The notes: generated by a model from the sequence alone, not told the origin. A DNA stretch of 64,000 nt from Nakamurella multipartita DSM 44233 (GCF_000024365.1 NC_013235.1:3410001-3474000), one strand, 5' to 3'; positions 38,693-47,987 are shown, counted from the first letter of the stretch. Translations and numbers: made by a program.

Positions 38693-39933
38693 GACAGGAA
38701 CTCTGCCAGTCCGGCCAGCAGCCGGTCCACGTCGTCGTCGTCCACGTACGGCGCCAACCCCACCCGCAACCCGCCGCCGTCACCCAGGCCCAGCGCCCGG
38801 GACGCCTCGATCGCGTAGAACGAGCCGGCCGGCGCGTTGATCCCGCGTTCGGCCAGGAAGTGGTACGCCGCCGTCGGGGCGTGCTCGGCGAAGGTCAGCA
38901 GCAGGGTCGGGGTGCGCCGGGCCGCCCGCGAGTGCACGGTCACGCCCGGCAGTTCGGCCAGCCCGGCCTCGATGCGCCGGCGCAGCCGCTGCTCGTGCTC
39001 GTCCACCGCTGTCAACGCCGCGACCAACTGCTGGCGGCGGTCGCCGGCCACCCGGTGCGCCTGGCCGGCCAACGTGGCCAGGAAGTCCACCGCGGCGGTG
39101 GTGCCGGCCAGCAGCTCGTACGGCAGGGTGCCCAGCTCGCAGCGTTCGGGTACCGCGTCGGAGGAGGGCAGCAGCTTGTCCGGGTGCAGCGTCTGGAGCA
39201 GGTCGACCCGGCCGGCCAGCACCCCGCAGTGCGGCCCCAGGAACTTGTACGGCGAGCAGACCAGCAGGTCGGCGCCCAGGGCGACCGCGTCGAGCGGAAC
39301 GTGCGCGGCGGCGTGCACGGCGTCGACGTAGGTCAGCGCGCCGACCTCATGCGCCGCCCGGGTGATGGCCGGGACGTCCGGCCGGGTGCCGAGCAGGTTG
39401 GAGGCCGCGGTGACGGCCACCAGCCGGGTCCGTGGGGTGATCACCGCCTGCACCGCCTCGGCCGGCAGCTCGCCGGTGGCCGGATCGAACTCGGCCCAGC
39501 GGACGCTCACCCCGGCCCGGTCCGCGGCGATCAGCCACGGCCGGATGTTCGCGTCGTGGTCCAGCCGGGTCACCACGATCTCGTCACCGGGCGCCCAGCC
39601 GGCGGCCAGCGTGCGGGCGACGTCGAAGGTCAGCGCGGTCATGCTGCGGCCGAAGACGATGCCGTCGGGGTCGGCGCCCAGCAGGTCGGCCATCGCCGCC
39701 CGGGCGGCCAGCACCGTGTCGTCGGCCACCCGCTCGGCCGCGGTCACCCGGCCCCGGTTGGCCACGCCGGCGGTCAGCGTCCCGGCCACCGCCCGGGCGA
39801 CCACGTCGGGCACCTGGGAGCCACCGGGCCCGTCGAAGTAGGCCACGCCCAGCTCCAGGGCGGGAAAGTGCGCGCGCAGGGCTGCTGTATCGATCGGGGT
39901 ATCGATCGGGGTATCGATCGGGGTCTCGGTCAT
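38689..39933 (-). CDS. Class V aminotransferase, cysteine-desulfurase-like
   Basis: A 414-residue PLP enzyme of fold type I. The PLP lysine is in CSPYKFLGPHCGVL, with YVDAVHAAAH before it as the cofactor Asp region. It resembles the cysteine-desulfurase-like proteins of actinobacteria, but a clear active-site Cys loop was not identified, so desulfurase activity is unproven. The N-terminus has a PIDT peptide repeated three times. The start is ATG 39933. The substrate is unknown. Confidence 0.82.
   Translation of the reverse strand: MTETPIDTPIDTPIDTAALRAHFPALELGVAYFDGPGGSQVPDVVARAVAGTLTAGVANRGRVTAAERVADDTVLAARAAMADLLGADPDGIVFGRSMTALTFDVARTLAAGWAPGDEIVVTRLDHDANIRPWLIAADRAGVSVRWAEFDPATGELPAEAVQAVITPRTRLVAVTAASNLLGTRPDVPAITRAAHEVGALTYVDAVHAAAHVPLDAVALGADLLVCSPYKFLGPHCGVLAGRVDLLQTLHPDKLLPSSDAVPERCELGTLPYELLAGTTAAVDFLATLAGQAHRVAGDRRQQLVAALTAVDEHEQRLRRRIEAGLAELPGVTVHSRAARRTPTLLLTFAEHAPTAAYHFLAERGINAPAGSFYAIEASRALGLGDGGGLRVGLAPYVDDDDVDRLLAGLAEFLS
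39889..39924 (-). repeat. 12-bp tandem repeat, three perfect copies, in the aminotransferase start
   Basis: ATCGATCGGGGT occurs at 39889, 39901 and 39913 (plus strand) and encodes (PIDT)3 right after the start codon region. Unit changes would keep the frame. Confidence 0.9.
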
Positions 39934-39935
39934 GG

Positions 39936-40253
39936 TCAGAACTGCGGATCTTCGGGCAGCCGCAGGTCCGGCTTGTCCAGCTCCTCGACGTTGACGTCCT
40001 TGAAGGTGACCACCCGGACGTTCTTGACGAACCGGGCCGGCCGGTACATGTCCCACACCCAGGCGTCGGACATCCGTAGCTCGAAGTACATGTCGCCCTC
40101 GGGGTTGCGGACCTGCAGATCGACCGCGTTGCACAGGTAGAACCGGCGTTCGGTCTCCACGACGAAGGAGAACTGGCCGACGATGTCGCGATACTCCCGG
40201 TAGAGCTGCAACTCCATCTCGGTCTCGTACTGCTCGAGATCCTCGGCACTCAC
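39936..40253 (-). CDS. DUF2469 family protein
   Basis: A 105-residue protein: SAEDLEQYETEMELQLYREYRDIVGQF and WDMYRPARFVKNVRVVTFKDVNVEEL are typical of the actinobacteria-specific DUF2469 family, which sits next to rnhB and lepB across the phylum. The function is unknown. The start is GTG 40253. Two bases separate it from the aminotransferase start downstream. Confidence 0.92.
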   Translation of the reverse strand: MSAEDLEQYETEMELQLYREYRDIVGQFSFVVETERRFYLCNAVDLQVRNPEGDMYFELRMSDAWVWDMYRPARFVKNVRVVTFKDVNVEELDKPDLRLPEDPQF

Positions 40254-40266
40254 GCGCGCACCCCGT

Positions 40267-41001
40267 TCACGAGAACATCATCCCTTCGGCCACCTGTTCC
40301 CCGCACGGTAGCCGCCAGCTGCGCCGGTGCACGGCACATGGCCCGTGTTCGCGCAGCGCGGCCAGGTGTTCGGGGGTGCCGTACCCCTTGTTGACCGCGA
40401 ACCCGTAGGCCGGGTAGTCGGGTCCGAGCCCGGTCAGGATCGCGTCCCGTTCGGTCTTGGCCAGCACGCTGGCCCCGGCCACCGCGGCACAGGTCATGTC
40501 CGCCTTGATCCGCACGTGCACGGCCGGCTCCGGGTCGGCCGGCGCGACCGCCTCGGCGGCAACCTCGAACAACGGCGCGGCCAGCGGGTCGGGGGCGGCG
40601 GCCGGAGCGGCCGGCTCCCGCAGGTAGTTGTGGTTGCCGTCGAGCAGGATGGCGTCCACCGGCCCGGACAGCTCGGCCAACGCCCGCCGGCCGGCGGTGC
40701 GCAGGGCGGCGATGATGCCGATCGCGTCGATCTCGTCGGCGCTGGCGTGGCCGACCGCGTACTCCTGCACCCACCGGCGCACCGGCGCGACCAGCCGTTG
40801 CCGGGCCTCCGGGGTGAGCAGTTTGGAGTCGGCCAGCCCGGGCGGCACCCGCCTGACCTCGGGGGTGACCACGACCACCCCGACGCTGACCGGACCGGCC
40901 AGCGCGCCGCGGCCGACCTCGTCCATCGCGGCCAGCCGGGTCACGCCGTCGCGCATGAGCTGCTTTTCCACCCGCAGGTGCGGGCGCCGGACCGTCACCA
41001 T
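40267..41001 (-). CDS. rnhB: Ribonuclease HII
   Basis: A 244-residue RNase HII that removes ribonucleotides from DNA. Catalytic residues are visible: MDEVGRGALAGPV (Asp-Glu), ILLDGNHNYL (Asp) and late IKADMTCAAVAGASVLAKTERD (Asp). An Ala/Pro insertion of about 20 residues follows the third motif. It is in the conserved lepB-rnhB-DUF2469 order. Confidence 0.95.
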   Translation of the reverse strand: MVTVRRPHLRVEKQLMRDGVTRLAAMDEVGRGALAGPVSVGVVVVTPEVRRVPPGLADSKLLTPEARQRLVAPVRRWVQEYAVGHASADEIDAIGIIAALRTAGRRALAELSGPVDAILLDGNHNYLREPAAPAAAPDPLAAPLFEVAAEAVAPADPEPAVHVRIKADMTCAAVAGASVLAKTERDAILTGLGPDYPAYGFAVNKGYGTPEHLAALREHGPCAVHRRSWRLPCGEQVAEGMMFS

Positions 41002-41008
41002 CGAGCCG

Positions 41009-41827
41009 TCACCACCCGGCGTCCAGATCGGGGGACGAGATGGTGCCCCAGCGGGACGGTGGCATGACGATGAACACCGCCTTGCCGATGACGTTGTCGA
41101 CCGGGATGGGCCCCTGGCACTGGGCGCCGCTGCCCGCGGGCAACCCCTGGCACTGGTAGGAGGAGTCGGCCGAGTCGGACCGGTGATCGCCCATCACCCA
41201 CAACTGCCCGTCGGGCACGGTGATCGGGCCGAAGCAGCGCCGGGACATCTGCGTGGTGGTGCAGTCCAGCTGGCCGGGGATGAACTCGATCGGCTCGTAG
41301 ATGTAGGGCTCGTCGAGCGAATGGCCGTTGACGACGACGTTGCCGGTGCTGTCGCAGCACATGACGGTCTGCCCGCCGGTGGCGATGACCCGCTTGACGT
41401 AGTCCTTCTCGTTCGGCGGGGCGATGCCGACCACCGAACCCAGGGACTGCACGACCTGACCGAACCAGTTGGACGGACCCGGGATGCGGGCCTCCGGCGC
41501 CCAGGTGGGCGGGCCGGAGAACACGATCACGTCACCGGGCTGCGGATCGCCGAAGTCGTAGACGACCTTGTTGGCCAGGATCCGGTCCCCGCCCGAGGTC
41601 GTGCCGTGCAGCGTCTGCTCCATCGACCCGGACGGGACGTAGTAGACCTTCGCGATGAAGGTCTGGATCAGAAACGTCAACCCGAACGCGATCACGATCA
41701 GGATCGGTAGCTCGACCCAGAACGGCCGCTTCTTCTTCGGCGGCTTGCCGGCCTTCGCCGGCTCATCGGCCGGCGTCGCCCGTTCGGTCAGGGTCGGCTC
41801 GTCGTCCTCGGAGCCGGATTCGCTCAT
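41009..41827 (-). CDS. lepB: Signal peptidase I
   Basis: A 272-residue type I signal peptidase. An acidic and basic cytoplasmic start is followed by one membrane helix (LPILIVIAFGLTFLIQTFI), then the Ser-Lys pair: PSGSMEQTL (catalytic Ser) and DYVKRVIATGG (catalytic Lys), with GDHRSDSADS as box E. It cuts Sec and Tat signal peptides on the outer face of the membrane. Confidence 0.96.
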   Translation of the reverse strand: MSESGSEDDEPTLTERATPADEPAKAGKPPKKKRPFWVELPILIVIAFGLTFLIQTFIAKVYYVPSGSMEQTLHGTTSGGDRILANKVVYDFGDPQPGDVIVFSGPPTWAPEARIPGPSNWFGQVVQSLGSVVGIAPPNEKDYVKRVIATGGQTVMCCDSTGNVVVNGHSLDEPYIYEPIEFIPGQLDCTTTQMSRRCFGPITVPDGQLWVMGDHRSDSADSSYQCQGLPAGSGAQCQGPIPVDNVIGKAVFIVMPPSRWGTISSPDLDAGW

Positions 41828-41854
41828 TCGGTCGTCAACCGGACCCGGGGCAGG

Positions 41855-42205
41855 TCAGCGGCCTTCGCGCTTTTCCTTGATCTTGGCGGCCTTGCCGCGC
41901 AGATCGCGCAGGTAGTACAGCTTGGCCCGACGCACGTCACCGCGGGTGACCAGCTCGATCCGGTCCAGGTTCGGCGAGTGCACCGGGAAGGTGCGCTCCA
42001 CGCCGACGCCGAAGCTGATCTTGCGCACGGTGAAGGTCTCGCGCACGCCGCCGCCCTGGCGGCGGATGACGTGGCCGGCGAAGACCTGGATCCGGGAGCG
42101 GTTGCCCTCGATGACCTTGACGTGGACCTTGACGGTGTCGCCGGGCCGGAAGTCAGGAATGTCGGACCGCAGCGAGGCAGCGTCGAGTTCGTCCAGCGTG
42201 TTCAT
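41855..42205 (-). CDS. rplS: 50S ribosomal protein L19
   Basis: A 116-residue L19: [32 protein letters not shown] and [20 protein letters not shown] are all typical. AAGGA lies six bases before the ATG. A short hairpin (42237-42242 with 42253-42258) lies upstream in the gap after trmD. Confidence 0.98.
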   Translation of the reverse strand: MNTLDELDAASLRSDIPDFRPGDTVKVHVKVIEGNRSRIQVFAGHVIRRQGGGVRETFTVRKISFGVGVERTFPVHSPNLDRIELVTRGDVRRAKLYYLRDLRGKAAKIKEKREGR

Positions 42206-42266
42206 GGAAATCCTTAATCACAAGTCGTCAGGGCAACCGCTCCATTGTGCCAGAGCGGACACCGGT

Positions 42267-42956
42267 TCATTGAATCAGCAGGTCCGGGCGGTTCTCGGTG
42301 GTTCGCCGCCGCGATTGTTCCGCTCGCCACGCGGCCACCGCCGCGTGGTCGCCACTGGTGAGCACCGCCGGCACGGGCAGTCCCCGATACACCGGCGGCC
42401 GGGTGTAGGACGGCGCCTCGACCAGGTCGGCCAGGTCCCCGGCGAACGAGTCCTGCACCGCCGACTCCGGGTTGCCCAGCACGCCGGGCAGCAGCCGGGT
42501 GACCGCCTCGACGATCACCATGGTCGCCACCTCGCCGCCGGCCAGCACGTAGTCGCCGATGCTCAGTTCCCGCACCGGCATCCTGCTCGCCGCGTCCTGC
42601 ACGAAGCGCTGGTCGATCCCCTCGTACCGGCCACAGGCGAACACCAGGTGCGCGCAGCCGGCCAGTTCGGCGGCCACCGGCTGGGTGAACCGGCGCCCGG
42701 CCGGTGTGGGCACCACCAGCGTGCTGCTCGGCTGCGCCACCGCGTCGAGCGCCCGCCCCCACACGTCCGGCTTCATCACCATGCCCGGTCCCCCGCCGTA
42801 CGGGGCGTCGTCCACCGTGCGATGCCGGTCGGTGGCCCAGTCCCGCAGGTCGTGCACGGCCAGGTCGACCCGCCCGTCGGCGATGGCCTTGCCCAGCAGC
42901 GATTCCCGCAGCGGCGCCAGGTAGGCCGGGAAGATCGTGATGACGTCCAGGCGCAT
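42267..42956 (-). CDS. trmD: tRNA (guanine-37-N1)-methyltransferase
   Basis: A 229-residue SPOUT enzyme: RLDVITIFPAYLAPL at the start, DDAPYGGGPGMVMKPD, and the knotted AdoMet site CGRYEGIDQRF and ELSIGDYVLAGGEVA. It methylates G37 of tRNAs to keep reading frame. It starts two bases after the rimM stop. Confidence 0.97.
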   Translation of the reverse strand: MRLDVITIFPAYLAPLRESLLGKAIADGRVDLAVHDLRDWATDRHRTVDDAPYGGGPGMVMKPDVWGRALDAVAQPSSTLVVPTPAGRRFTQPVAAELAGCAHLVFACGRYEGIDQRFVQDAASRMPVRELSIGDYVLAGGEVATMVIVEAVTRLLPGVLGNPESAVQDSFAGDLADLVEAPSYTRPPVYRGLPVPAVLTSGDHAAVAAWRAEQSRRRTTENRPDLLIQ

Positions 42957-42958
42957 GA

Positions 42959-43462
42959 TCAGGCGAACATTCCCTCGGGCGGATCGACGACCAGGTAGGA
43001 CTGCGCCAGGTCGACGGTGGGCACCAGCGCCCGCACGAACGGCACCGCTTCGTCCGATCCGTCCGGGCGTCGGACCAGCAGCACCGGCGAGGCCGGCGGG
43101 TGCCAGACCTCCACCACTTTGCCCAGGTCCTGCCCGGACGGATCCCGGACCGCCAGCCCGATCAGCTGGTGGTCGTAGAACTCGTCCGGGTCGTCGGACT
43201 CGGGCAACGTTTCCGCGGGAACGGTCAGGGACGTGCCCCGCAACGCCTCGGCGGCGTCGCGGTCCTCGATCCCCTCGAACCGCAGCAGCAGCACCCCGCC
43301 GGAGCGCCGGCGGGTCACCACGGTCAACGGACCCCGGTCGGGATCCGTGCCCAGCACCGACCCGGCCGCGAACCGCGCGTCCGGATCATCGGTGTTGACC
43401 GCGATCGTGACGTCGCCGCGCAGCCCGTGCGGGCGGCCGATCCGGCCGACCACGACCTCCAT
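42959..43462 (-). CDS. rimM: Ribosome maturation factor RimM
   Basis: A 167-residue protein with an N-terminal RimM domain (VGRIGRPHGLRGDVTIAVNTDDPDARF) and a C-terminal PRC-barrel (DHQLIGLAVRDPSGQDLGKV). It helps 30S head assembly by binding S19. I chose ATG 43462; a longer frame would overlap the KH gene. Confidence 0.94.
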   Translation of the reverse strand: MEVVVGRIGRPHGLRGDVTIAVNTDDPDARFAAGSVLGTDPDRGPLTVVTRRRSGGVLLLRFEGIEDRDAAEALRGTSLTVPAETLPESDDPDEFYDHQLIGLAVRDPSGQDLGKVVEVWHPPASPVLLVRRPDGSDEAVPFVRALVPTVDLAQSYLVVDPPEGMFA

Positions 43463-43478
43463 CGCGGGGTCGCGGTCG

Positions 43479-43718
43479 CTAGCGATCGGTGTCGACGACG
43501 TCGACCCGAATGCCGCGACCACCGATGGCGGTCATCACGGTGCGCAGTGCGGTGGCCGTGCGGCCGCCGCGGCCGATGACCTTGCCCAGGTCGTCGGGGT
43601 GCACCCGGATCTGCAGGGTGCGCCCGCGACGACCGGTGGTCATCTCGACGCTGACGTCGTCATCGTGGTCGACGATGCCCCGGACCAGGTGCTCCAGGGC
43701 GTCCTCGAGCATCGTCAC
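43479..43718 (-). CDS. khpA: KH-domain RNA-binding protein (KhpA-like)
   Basis: A 79-residue single KH domain with the RNA-binding [12 protein letters not shown] loop. Located between rpsP and rimM, as in most actinobacteria. KhpA-type proteins bind RNA with KhpB and influence cell division in other Gram-positives. Its ATG overlaps the rpsP stop. Confidence 0.92.
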   Translation of the reverse strand: MTMLEDALEHLVRGIVDHDDDVSVEMTTGRRGRTLQIRVHPDDLGKVIGRGGRTATALRTVMTAIGGRGIRVDVVDTDR

Positions 43719-44149
43719 GACGCGTCGGTGCTCTCGGCCGCCGGGGCCTCGTCGGCCGCCGCCTTGGCCTTGCGCCGCGGGGTGGTCGCCGAGTTGTCCG
43801 CGTCGCCGCCGATGGCCGCGATGGCCGCCTCGTACAGCGCGCGCTTGTCGGCCTTGACCGGCTGCGGCTTGAGGGTGCCCTCGGCGCCCGGCAGGCCCTT
43901 GAACTTCTGCCAGTCGCCGGTCACCTTGAGCAGGCCGAGCACCGGCTCGGTCGGCTGCGCGCCGACGCCCAACCAGTACTGGACCCGCTCGGAGTCGACC
44001 TCGATGAGGCTGGGCTCGGACTTCGGCTGGTACAGGCCGATGTTCTCGATGGTCCGGCCGGCGCGACGGGTCCGCGAATCGGCGACGACGATGCGGTAGT
44101 GCGGCTCGCGGATCTTTCCGAAGCGAGCGAGCTTGATCTTGACAGCCAC
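43715..44149 (-). CDS. rpsP: 30S ribosomal protein S16 with an Ala/Lys-rich tail
   Basis: A 144-residue S16: [29 protein letters not shown] and NPLG-equivalent sequence, then an extended Ala/Lys/Glu tail after about residue 85, as in actinobacteria. The start is GTG 44149; AAGGAG lies 12 bases before it, a rather long spacing. Confidence 0.96.
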   Translation of the reverse strand: MAVKIKLARFGKIREPHYRIVVADSRTRRAGRTIENIGLYQPKSEPSLIEVDSERVQYWLGVGAQPTEPVLGLLKVTGDWQKFKGLPGAEGTLKPQPVKADKRALYEAAIAAIGGDADNSATTPRRKAKAAADEAPAAESTDAS

Positions 44150-44273
44150 TGTGGTGCAGTGCTCCTTGCGGTGTTGACAGGGCGGCGGGGCCGGGCCGCG
44201 TGGGGGCAGCAGTCCGAACACACCAATGGCGGCCGCGAGTGGTGAGAGGGTCCGCTCGGCGACCGTAACCGAA

Positions 44274-45098
44274 TCAGTGTAGTCGATGCTTCCAGAATCC
44301 CGAGAACGTGATCCGCGCGGCGGGCAGTCCGGCGGCGCGCAGCGCCCGTCGACCACCGGTGGCCAGGGCGGCCTCGCCGACCACGAAGCCGTAGTCCTGC
44401 GGCGCCGGGGCGCCGCCGTTGACCACCGCGGCCCGCAACCGGGCCAGGGCGGCGGCGCCCGGTCCCTCGACGGTCCGGGTCACCCAGCTGACCCGCATCC
44501 CACCGGGGGCGGCCAGGTCCTCGACGTCGTCGGCGTGCGGCACCTCGACGATCGCGGTCCCCCGGGTGTGTTCGGGCAGGTCGCGCAGGATGCCGCGCAG
44601 ACCGGGCAGGCCGGTCTCGTCGGCGGCCAGGTGCACGGCGGTCGCGTCCGCGGGCGGATCGAACAGCGGCCCCTGGTCTAGGATCGCCAGTTCGCTGCCC
44701 GGGGCGGTGCTGGCGGCCCACTGGGCGACGGGTCCGGCCAGCTCGCCGGTCCCCTCGTCCCAGTGCAGCACGACGTCGATGTCCAGCTCGGTGTGCTCGC
44801 CGCGGCGGCGGACATCGACCACCGTGTAGTTGCTGCAATGGGGTCGCCGATCCTCGGGGATATCCAGGTAGGGCTGCCACCAGACCCGGCCGCGGACCTG
44901 CGGCAGCACCAGCGGCGCCCCCGGCCGGGGCGGCAGGAACAGCCGGAACCAGTGGTCGAAACCGGCGTAGGAGAAGCCCGCCAGCTCCGGCCCGCCGATG
45001 GTCACGCGCTGGAAGGAGGGCGAGCGGCGCACGCTGCGCACCACCCGGGCGCGCAGCAGCTGGGGGTGGGTGGGCATGAGGCGGGGATATCGGGCCAT
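44274..45098 (-). CDS. Siderophore-interacting protein (flavin-dependent ferric-siderophore reductase)
   Basis: A 274-residue SIP-family protein: FAD-binding domain followed by the SIP C-terminal domain ([32 protein letters not shown]; the closing [10 protein letters not shown]). It releases iron by reducing ferric siderophores. It is divergent from the uptake operon with a shared iron box in the 46-base gap. M8 is an alternative start. Confidence 0.9.
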   Translation of the reverse strand: MARYPRLMPTHPQLLRARVVRSVRRSPSFQRVTIGGPELAGFSYAGFDHWFRLFLPPRPGAPLVLPQVRGRVWWQPYLDIPEDRRPHCSNYTVVDVRRRGEHTELDIDVVLHWDEGTGELAGPVAQWAASTAPGSELAILDQGPLFDPPADATAVHLAADETGLPGLRGILRDLPEHTRGTAIVEVPHADDVEDLAAPGGMRVSWVTRTVEGPGAAALARLRAAVVNGGAPAPQDYGFVVGEAALATGGRRALRAAGLPAARITFSGFWKHRLH

Positions 45099-45121
45099 GC
45101 GACCGAGGGTAAGGGCTGACG

Positions 45122-45140
45122 TTAGGCGAGGCTACGCTTG
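45122..45140. promoter_or_regulatory. DtxR/IdeR-type iron box, shared by the divergent siderophore genes
   Basis: The 19-bp site begins TTAGGCGAGGCTA and matches the known consensus TTAGGTTAGGCTAACCTAA at 13 of 19 positions. It sits between the reductase start (45098) and the first permease start (45145), so iron-bound regulator could block both. Confidence 0.7.
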
Positions 45141-45144
45141 GTCG

Positions 45145-46143
45145 GTGCTTCGTTCCTCCACCCGGCGACGTCCACTGCTGGCGCTGCTGCTCGCCCTGGC
45201 CGCGGCCGGCGCGCTGAGCCTGCTGCTGGGCAGCAACCTGCTCGACGCCGGCACCGTGCTCGAGCGGCTGGTCGACCCCACCCTGGACACCGATGCCGTC
45301 GTCTGGGGCTCCCGGGTGCCGCGAACCGTGCTCGGCGTGCTCGTCGGGTGCTGCCTGGGCGTGGCCGGTGCGGTGATGCAGGGCCAGACCCGCAACCCGC
45401 TGGCCGACCCGGGCATCTTCGGTGTCTCGGCCGGGGCGAGCCTGGCCGTGGTGATCGGCGTCTACCTGTTGGGGGCCAGCTCGGTGCTGACCACGCTGTG
45501 GCTGGCCTTGGCCGGCGCCGTCGTGGCCAGCGTGGTGGTCTTCGCGGTCGCGGCGATGGGGCGGGGCCTGTCCAGCCCGGTCCCGCTGGCCATCGCCGGT
45601 ACCGCGGTGACCGCGCTGCTGATCGCGCTGACCTCGTACCTGGTGCTCAGCGACCAGAAGACGCTGGCCGCCTACCGGATCTGGGTCGTCGGGTCGCTGT
45701 CCGGCCGCACCCTGACCGGCATCTGGGCGGCCGTCGCGTTCGCCGGCGTCGGGCTGGTGCTCGCGCTGGCCAACGCCCGGGCGCTGAATTCGCTGGCTCT
45801 GGGCACCGAGCTGGCCCACGGGCTGGGCGAGAACCTGGTGCGGGCCCGGGTGGTCGGGCTGGCGGCGATCACCCTGCTCACCGCGGCCGCGGTGGCGCTC
45901 ACCGGTCCGATCGGATTCGTCGGCCTGACCGCCCCGCACCTGGCCCGCTCCCTGGTCGGCTCCGACCACCGCTGGCTGCTGCCCGCCTCCGGGCTGATCG
46001 GTGGGATCGTGCTGCTGGCCTGCGACGTGGTCGGCCGGCTGATCGGCGGCAACGGCGAGGTGCCGGTCGGAGTGGTGCTCTCGGTGCTCGGCGGCATCTG
46101 TTTCGTGCTGATCGTGCGGCGCGGCCGGATGGCGGTGCTGTAG
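45145..46143 (+). CDS. Iron-siderophore ABC transporter permease (FecCD family), first
   Basis: A 332-residue, about ten-span permease with family stretches RVPRTVLGVLVGCCLGVAGA, QGQTRNPLADPGIFGVSAGA, and GPIGFVGLTAPHLARSLVG near the C-terminus. The GTG start lies five bases past the iron box. It abuts the second permease; the two form the membrane channel. Confidence 0.93.
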   Translation: MLRSSTRRRPLLALLLALAAAGALSLLLGSNLLDAGTVLERLVDPTLDTDAVVWGSRVPRTVLGVLVGCCLGVAGAVMQGQTRNPLADPGIFGVSAGASLAVVIGVYLLGASSVLTTLWLALAGAVVASVVVFAVAAMGRGLSSPVPLAIAGTAVTALLIALTSYLVLSDQKTLAAYRIWVVGSLSGRTLTGIWAAVAFAGVGLVLALANARALNSLALGTELAHGLGENLVRARVVGLAAITLLTAAAVALTGPIGFVGLTAPHLARSLVGSDHRWLLPASGLIGGIVLLACDVVGRLIGGNGEVPVGVVLSVLGGICFVLIVRRGRMAVL

Positions 46144-47181
46144 ATGCTGGCTCCCGCCCGATCCCGCCGCGACACCCGCGTACTGGTGGTGACGGTGGCC
46201 ACTCTGGCGGCCCTGCTGCCGGTGCTGGTACTGGCCATCGCGGCCGGCTCGTCCCAGCTGGGCCTGGGCGACGTGGTGCGCACGCTGATCGGCGCCGGCA
46301 CCCCGTCGCAGGAGCTGATCGTGCTCGAACTGCGGTTGCCCCGGGTGCTGTGCGGGGCGCTGGTCGGCGCCGCCCTTGGGCTGGCCGGGGCCCTGACCCA
46401 GACGTTCGCGCGCAACCCGCTGGCCACCCCGGACATTCTCGGCGTGACCTCCGGCGCCGCATTGGGCGCGGTCGCGGCGATCGTGCTGGCCGGGGGCAGC
46501 TATTCGGTCGGCGCCGGGGCGCTCACCCTGGGGTTGCCCGCGGCCGCCGCGATTGGCGCCCTGGGCACCGCCGCGGTGGTGTACGGGCTGTCCTGGCGCA
46601 GCGGCGTGGACAGTTACCGGCTGATCCTGGTCGGCATCGGCGCCACCGCGGCGCTCACCGGCGTGACCAGCTTCCTGATCGCCCGGGCCCAGCTCACCGA
46701 GGCCTCGACCGCCGCCCAGTGGCTGGTCGGCAGCCTGTCCGGAGTGTCCTGGGCCAGCGTCTGGCCGGTCCTGGTGGCGGTAGCGGTGCTCACCCCGATC
46801 GCGCTGACCCAGTCGTCGACCCTGTCGGTGAGCCTGCTCGGCGACGACGTGTCGACCGGGCTCGGCGTGGCCGTGCAGCGCCACCGGCTGGTGATCGTCG
46901 CCTGCGCCGTGCTGCTCACCGCGGCGGCGGTGTCGGCCGCCGGGCCCATCGAGTTCGTGGCCTTCGTGTCCCCGCAGATCGTCCGCCGGCTGGCCGGCAC
47001 CGCCCGGCCCCCGCTGCTCGCCTCGGCGGTGGTGGGTGCGCTGGTCGTGGTCGGCGCCGACACGTTGTCCCGCACCGTGCTGCCCGGCGAGGTGCCGGTC
47101 GGCATCGTCACCGCCGTCATCGGCGCGCCGTATCTGATCTGGCTGCTCACGCGGCGCAAGGACCGGGAGATGCTCACATGA
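46144..47181 (+). CDS. Iron-siderophore ABC transporter permease (FecCD family), second
   Basis: A 345-residue permease with RLPRVLCGALVGAALGLAGALTQTFARNPLATPDILGVTSGA and late GPIEFVAFVSPQIVRRLAG (each quoted as separate family signatures in the text of the protein, positions about 60 and 270). It begins at the base after the first permease and overlaps the ATPase start (ATGA). Confidence 0.93.
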   Translation: MLAPARSRRDTRVLVVTVATLAALLPVLVLAIAAGSSQLGLGDVVRTLIGAGTPSQELIVLELRLPRVLCGALVGAALGLAGALTQTFARNPLATPDILGVTSGAALGAVAAIVLAGGSYSVGAGALTLGLPAAAAIGALGTAAVVYGLSWRSGVDSYRLILVGIGATAALTGVTSFLIARAQLTEASTAAQWLVGSLSGVSWASVWPVLVAVAVLTPIALTQSSTLSVSLLGDDVSTGLGVAVQRHRLVIVACAVLLTAAAVSAAGPIEFVAFVSPQIVRRLAGTARPPLLASAVVGALVVVGADTLSRTVLPGEVPVGIVTAVIGAPYLIWLLTRRKDREMLT

Positions 47182-47987
47182 CCGTCACCACCACCCCGGC
47201 GCTGGCCGCGCGCGGCGTCACCCTGGCCTACGACCAGGCCGTGGTGTTCCGCGAGCTGGACCTGAGTATCGAGCCGGGTCGGGTCACCACCCTGATCGGC
47301 GCGAACGGCAGCGGCAAGTCCACCCTGCTCAAGGCCTTCGGCCGGTTGCTGACCCCGAGCGCCGGCGGCATCGAGCTGGACGGGGCACCGGCGCGCTCGC
47401 TGCCGACCCGGCAGATCGCCCGGCGGCTGGCGATCCTGCCGCAGAAGCCGCTCACCCCGTCGGCGACCAGCGTGCGGGATCTGGTCTCGCGAGGCCGGCA
47501 TCCGCACCAGAGCCTGCTGCGGCCCTGGACCGAGCAGGACGCGGCCGCGGTCGCCGACGCGCTGGCCGCGACCGGGATGACCGAGCTCGCCGATCGGGAC
47601 GCCGCCTCGCTGTCCGGCGGGCAGCTGCAGCGGGCCTGGATCGCGCTGGTGCTGGCCCAACAGACGCCGATCATCCTGCTGGACGAGCCGACCACGTTCC
47701 TGGATCTGAGCCACCAGCTCGATGTGCTGCACCTGATCCGGTCGATCAACGCCGAGCGGGGCGCGACGGTGGTGATGGTGCTGCACGACCTGTCGCTGGC
47801 CGGCCGGTTCTCCGACCGGCTGGTGGCCGTGGGCCGCGGCCGGGTGCTGGCCGACGGACCGCCGTGGGAGGTACTGACCCCCACGGTGCTGCGGGACGCG
47901 TTCGACCTGGACGCGCGGGTGATCGCCGATCCCTGCACCGGGTCGCCGCTGGTTGTGCCTGAGGATAGGCTAACCTACCTTTCGTGA
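47178..47987 (+). CDS. Iron-siderophore ABC transporter ATPase (FecE family)
   Basis: A 269-residue ATPase: Walker A GANGSGKST, signature LSGGQLQRAW, Walker B IILLDEPTTFLD and HDLSLAGRFSD. Start ATG 47178 overlaps the permease stop; its own stop overlaps the binding-protein GTG. The last codons contain the second iron box. Confidence 0.94.
   Translation: MTVTTTPALAARGVTLAYDQAVVFRELDLSIEPGRVTTLIGANGSGKSTLLKAFGRLLTPSAGGIELDGAPARSLPTRQIARRLAILPQKPLTPSATSVRDLVSRGRHPHQSLLRPWTEQDAAAVADALAATGMTELADRDAASLSGGQLQRAWIALVLAQQTPIILLDEPTTFLDLSHQLDVLHLIRSINAERGATVVMVLHDLSLAGRFSDRLVAVGRGRVLADGPPWEVLTPTVLRDAFDLDARVIADPCTGSPLVVPEDRLTYLS
47960..47978 (+). promoter_or_regulatory. DtxR/IdeR-type iron box in front of the binding-protein gene
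   Basis: The site TGAGGATAGGCTAACCTAC matches the 19-bp consensus at 16 positions. It lies inside the 3' end of the ATPase gene and ends five bases before the GTG of the binding-protein gene, suggesting a second, iron-controlled promoter in the operon. Confidence 0.78.

Noticed and set aside
43921..46884. 987-residue minus-strand open frame across the siderophore permeases
   Set aside because: Crosses genes on both strands and includes the S16 sequence in the wrong context; composition is not protein-like.
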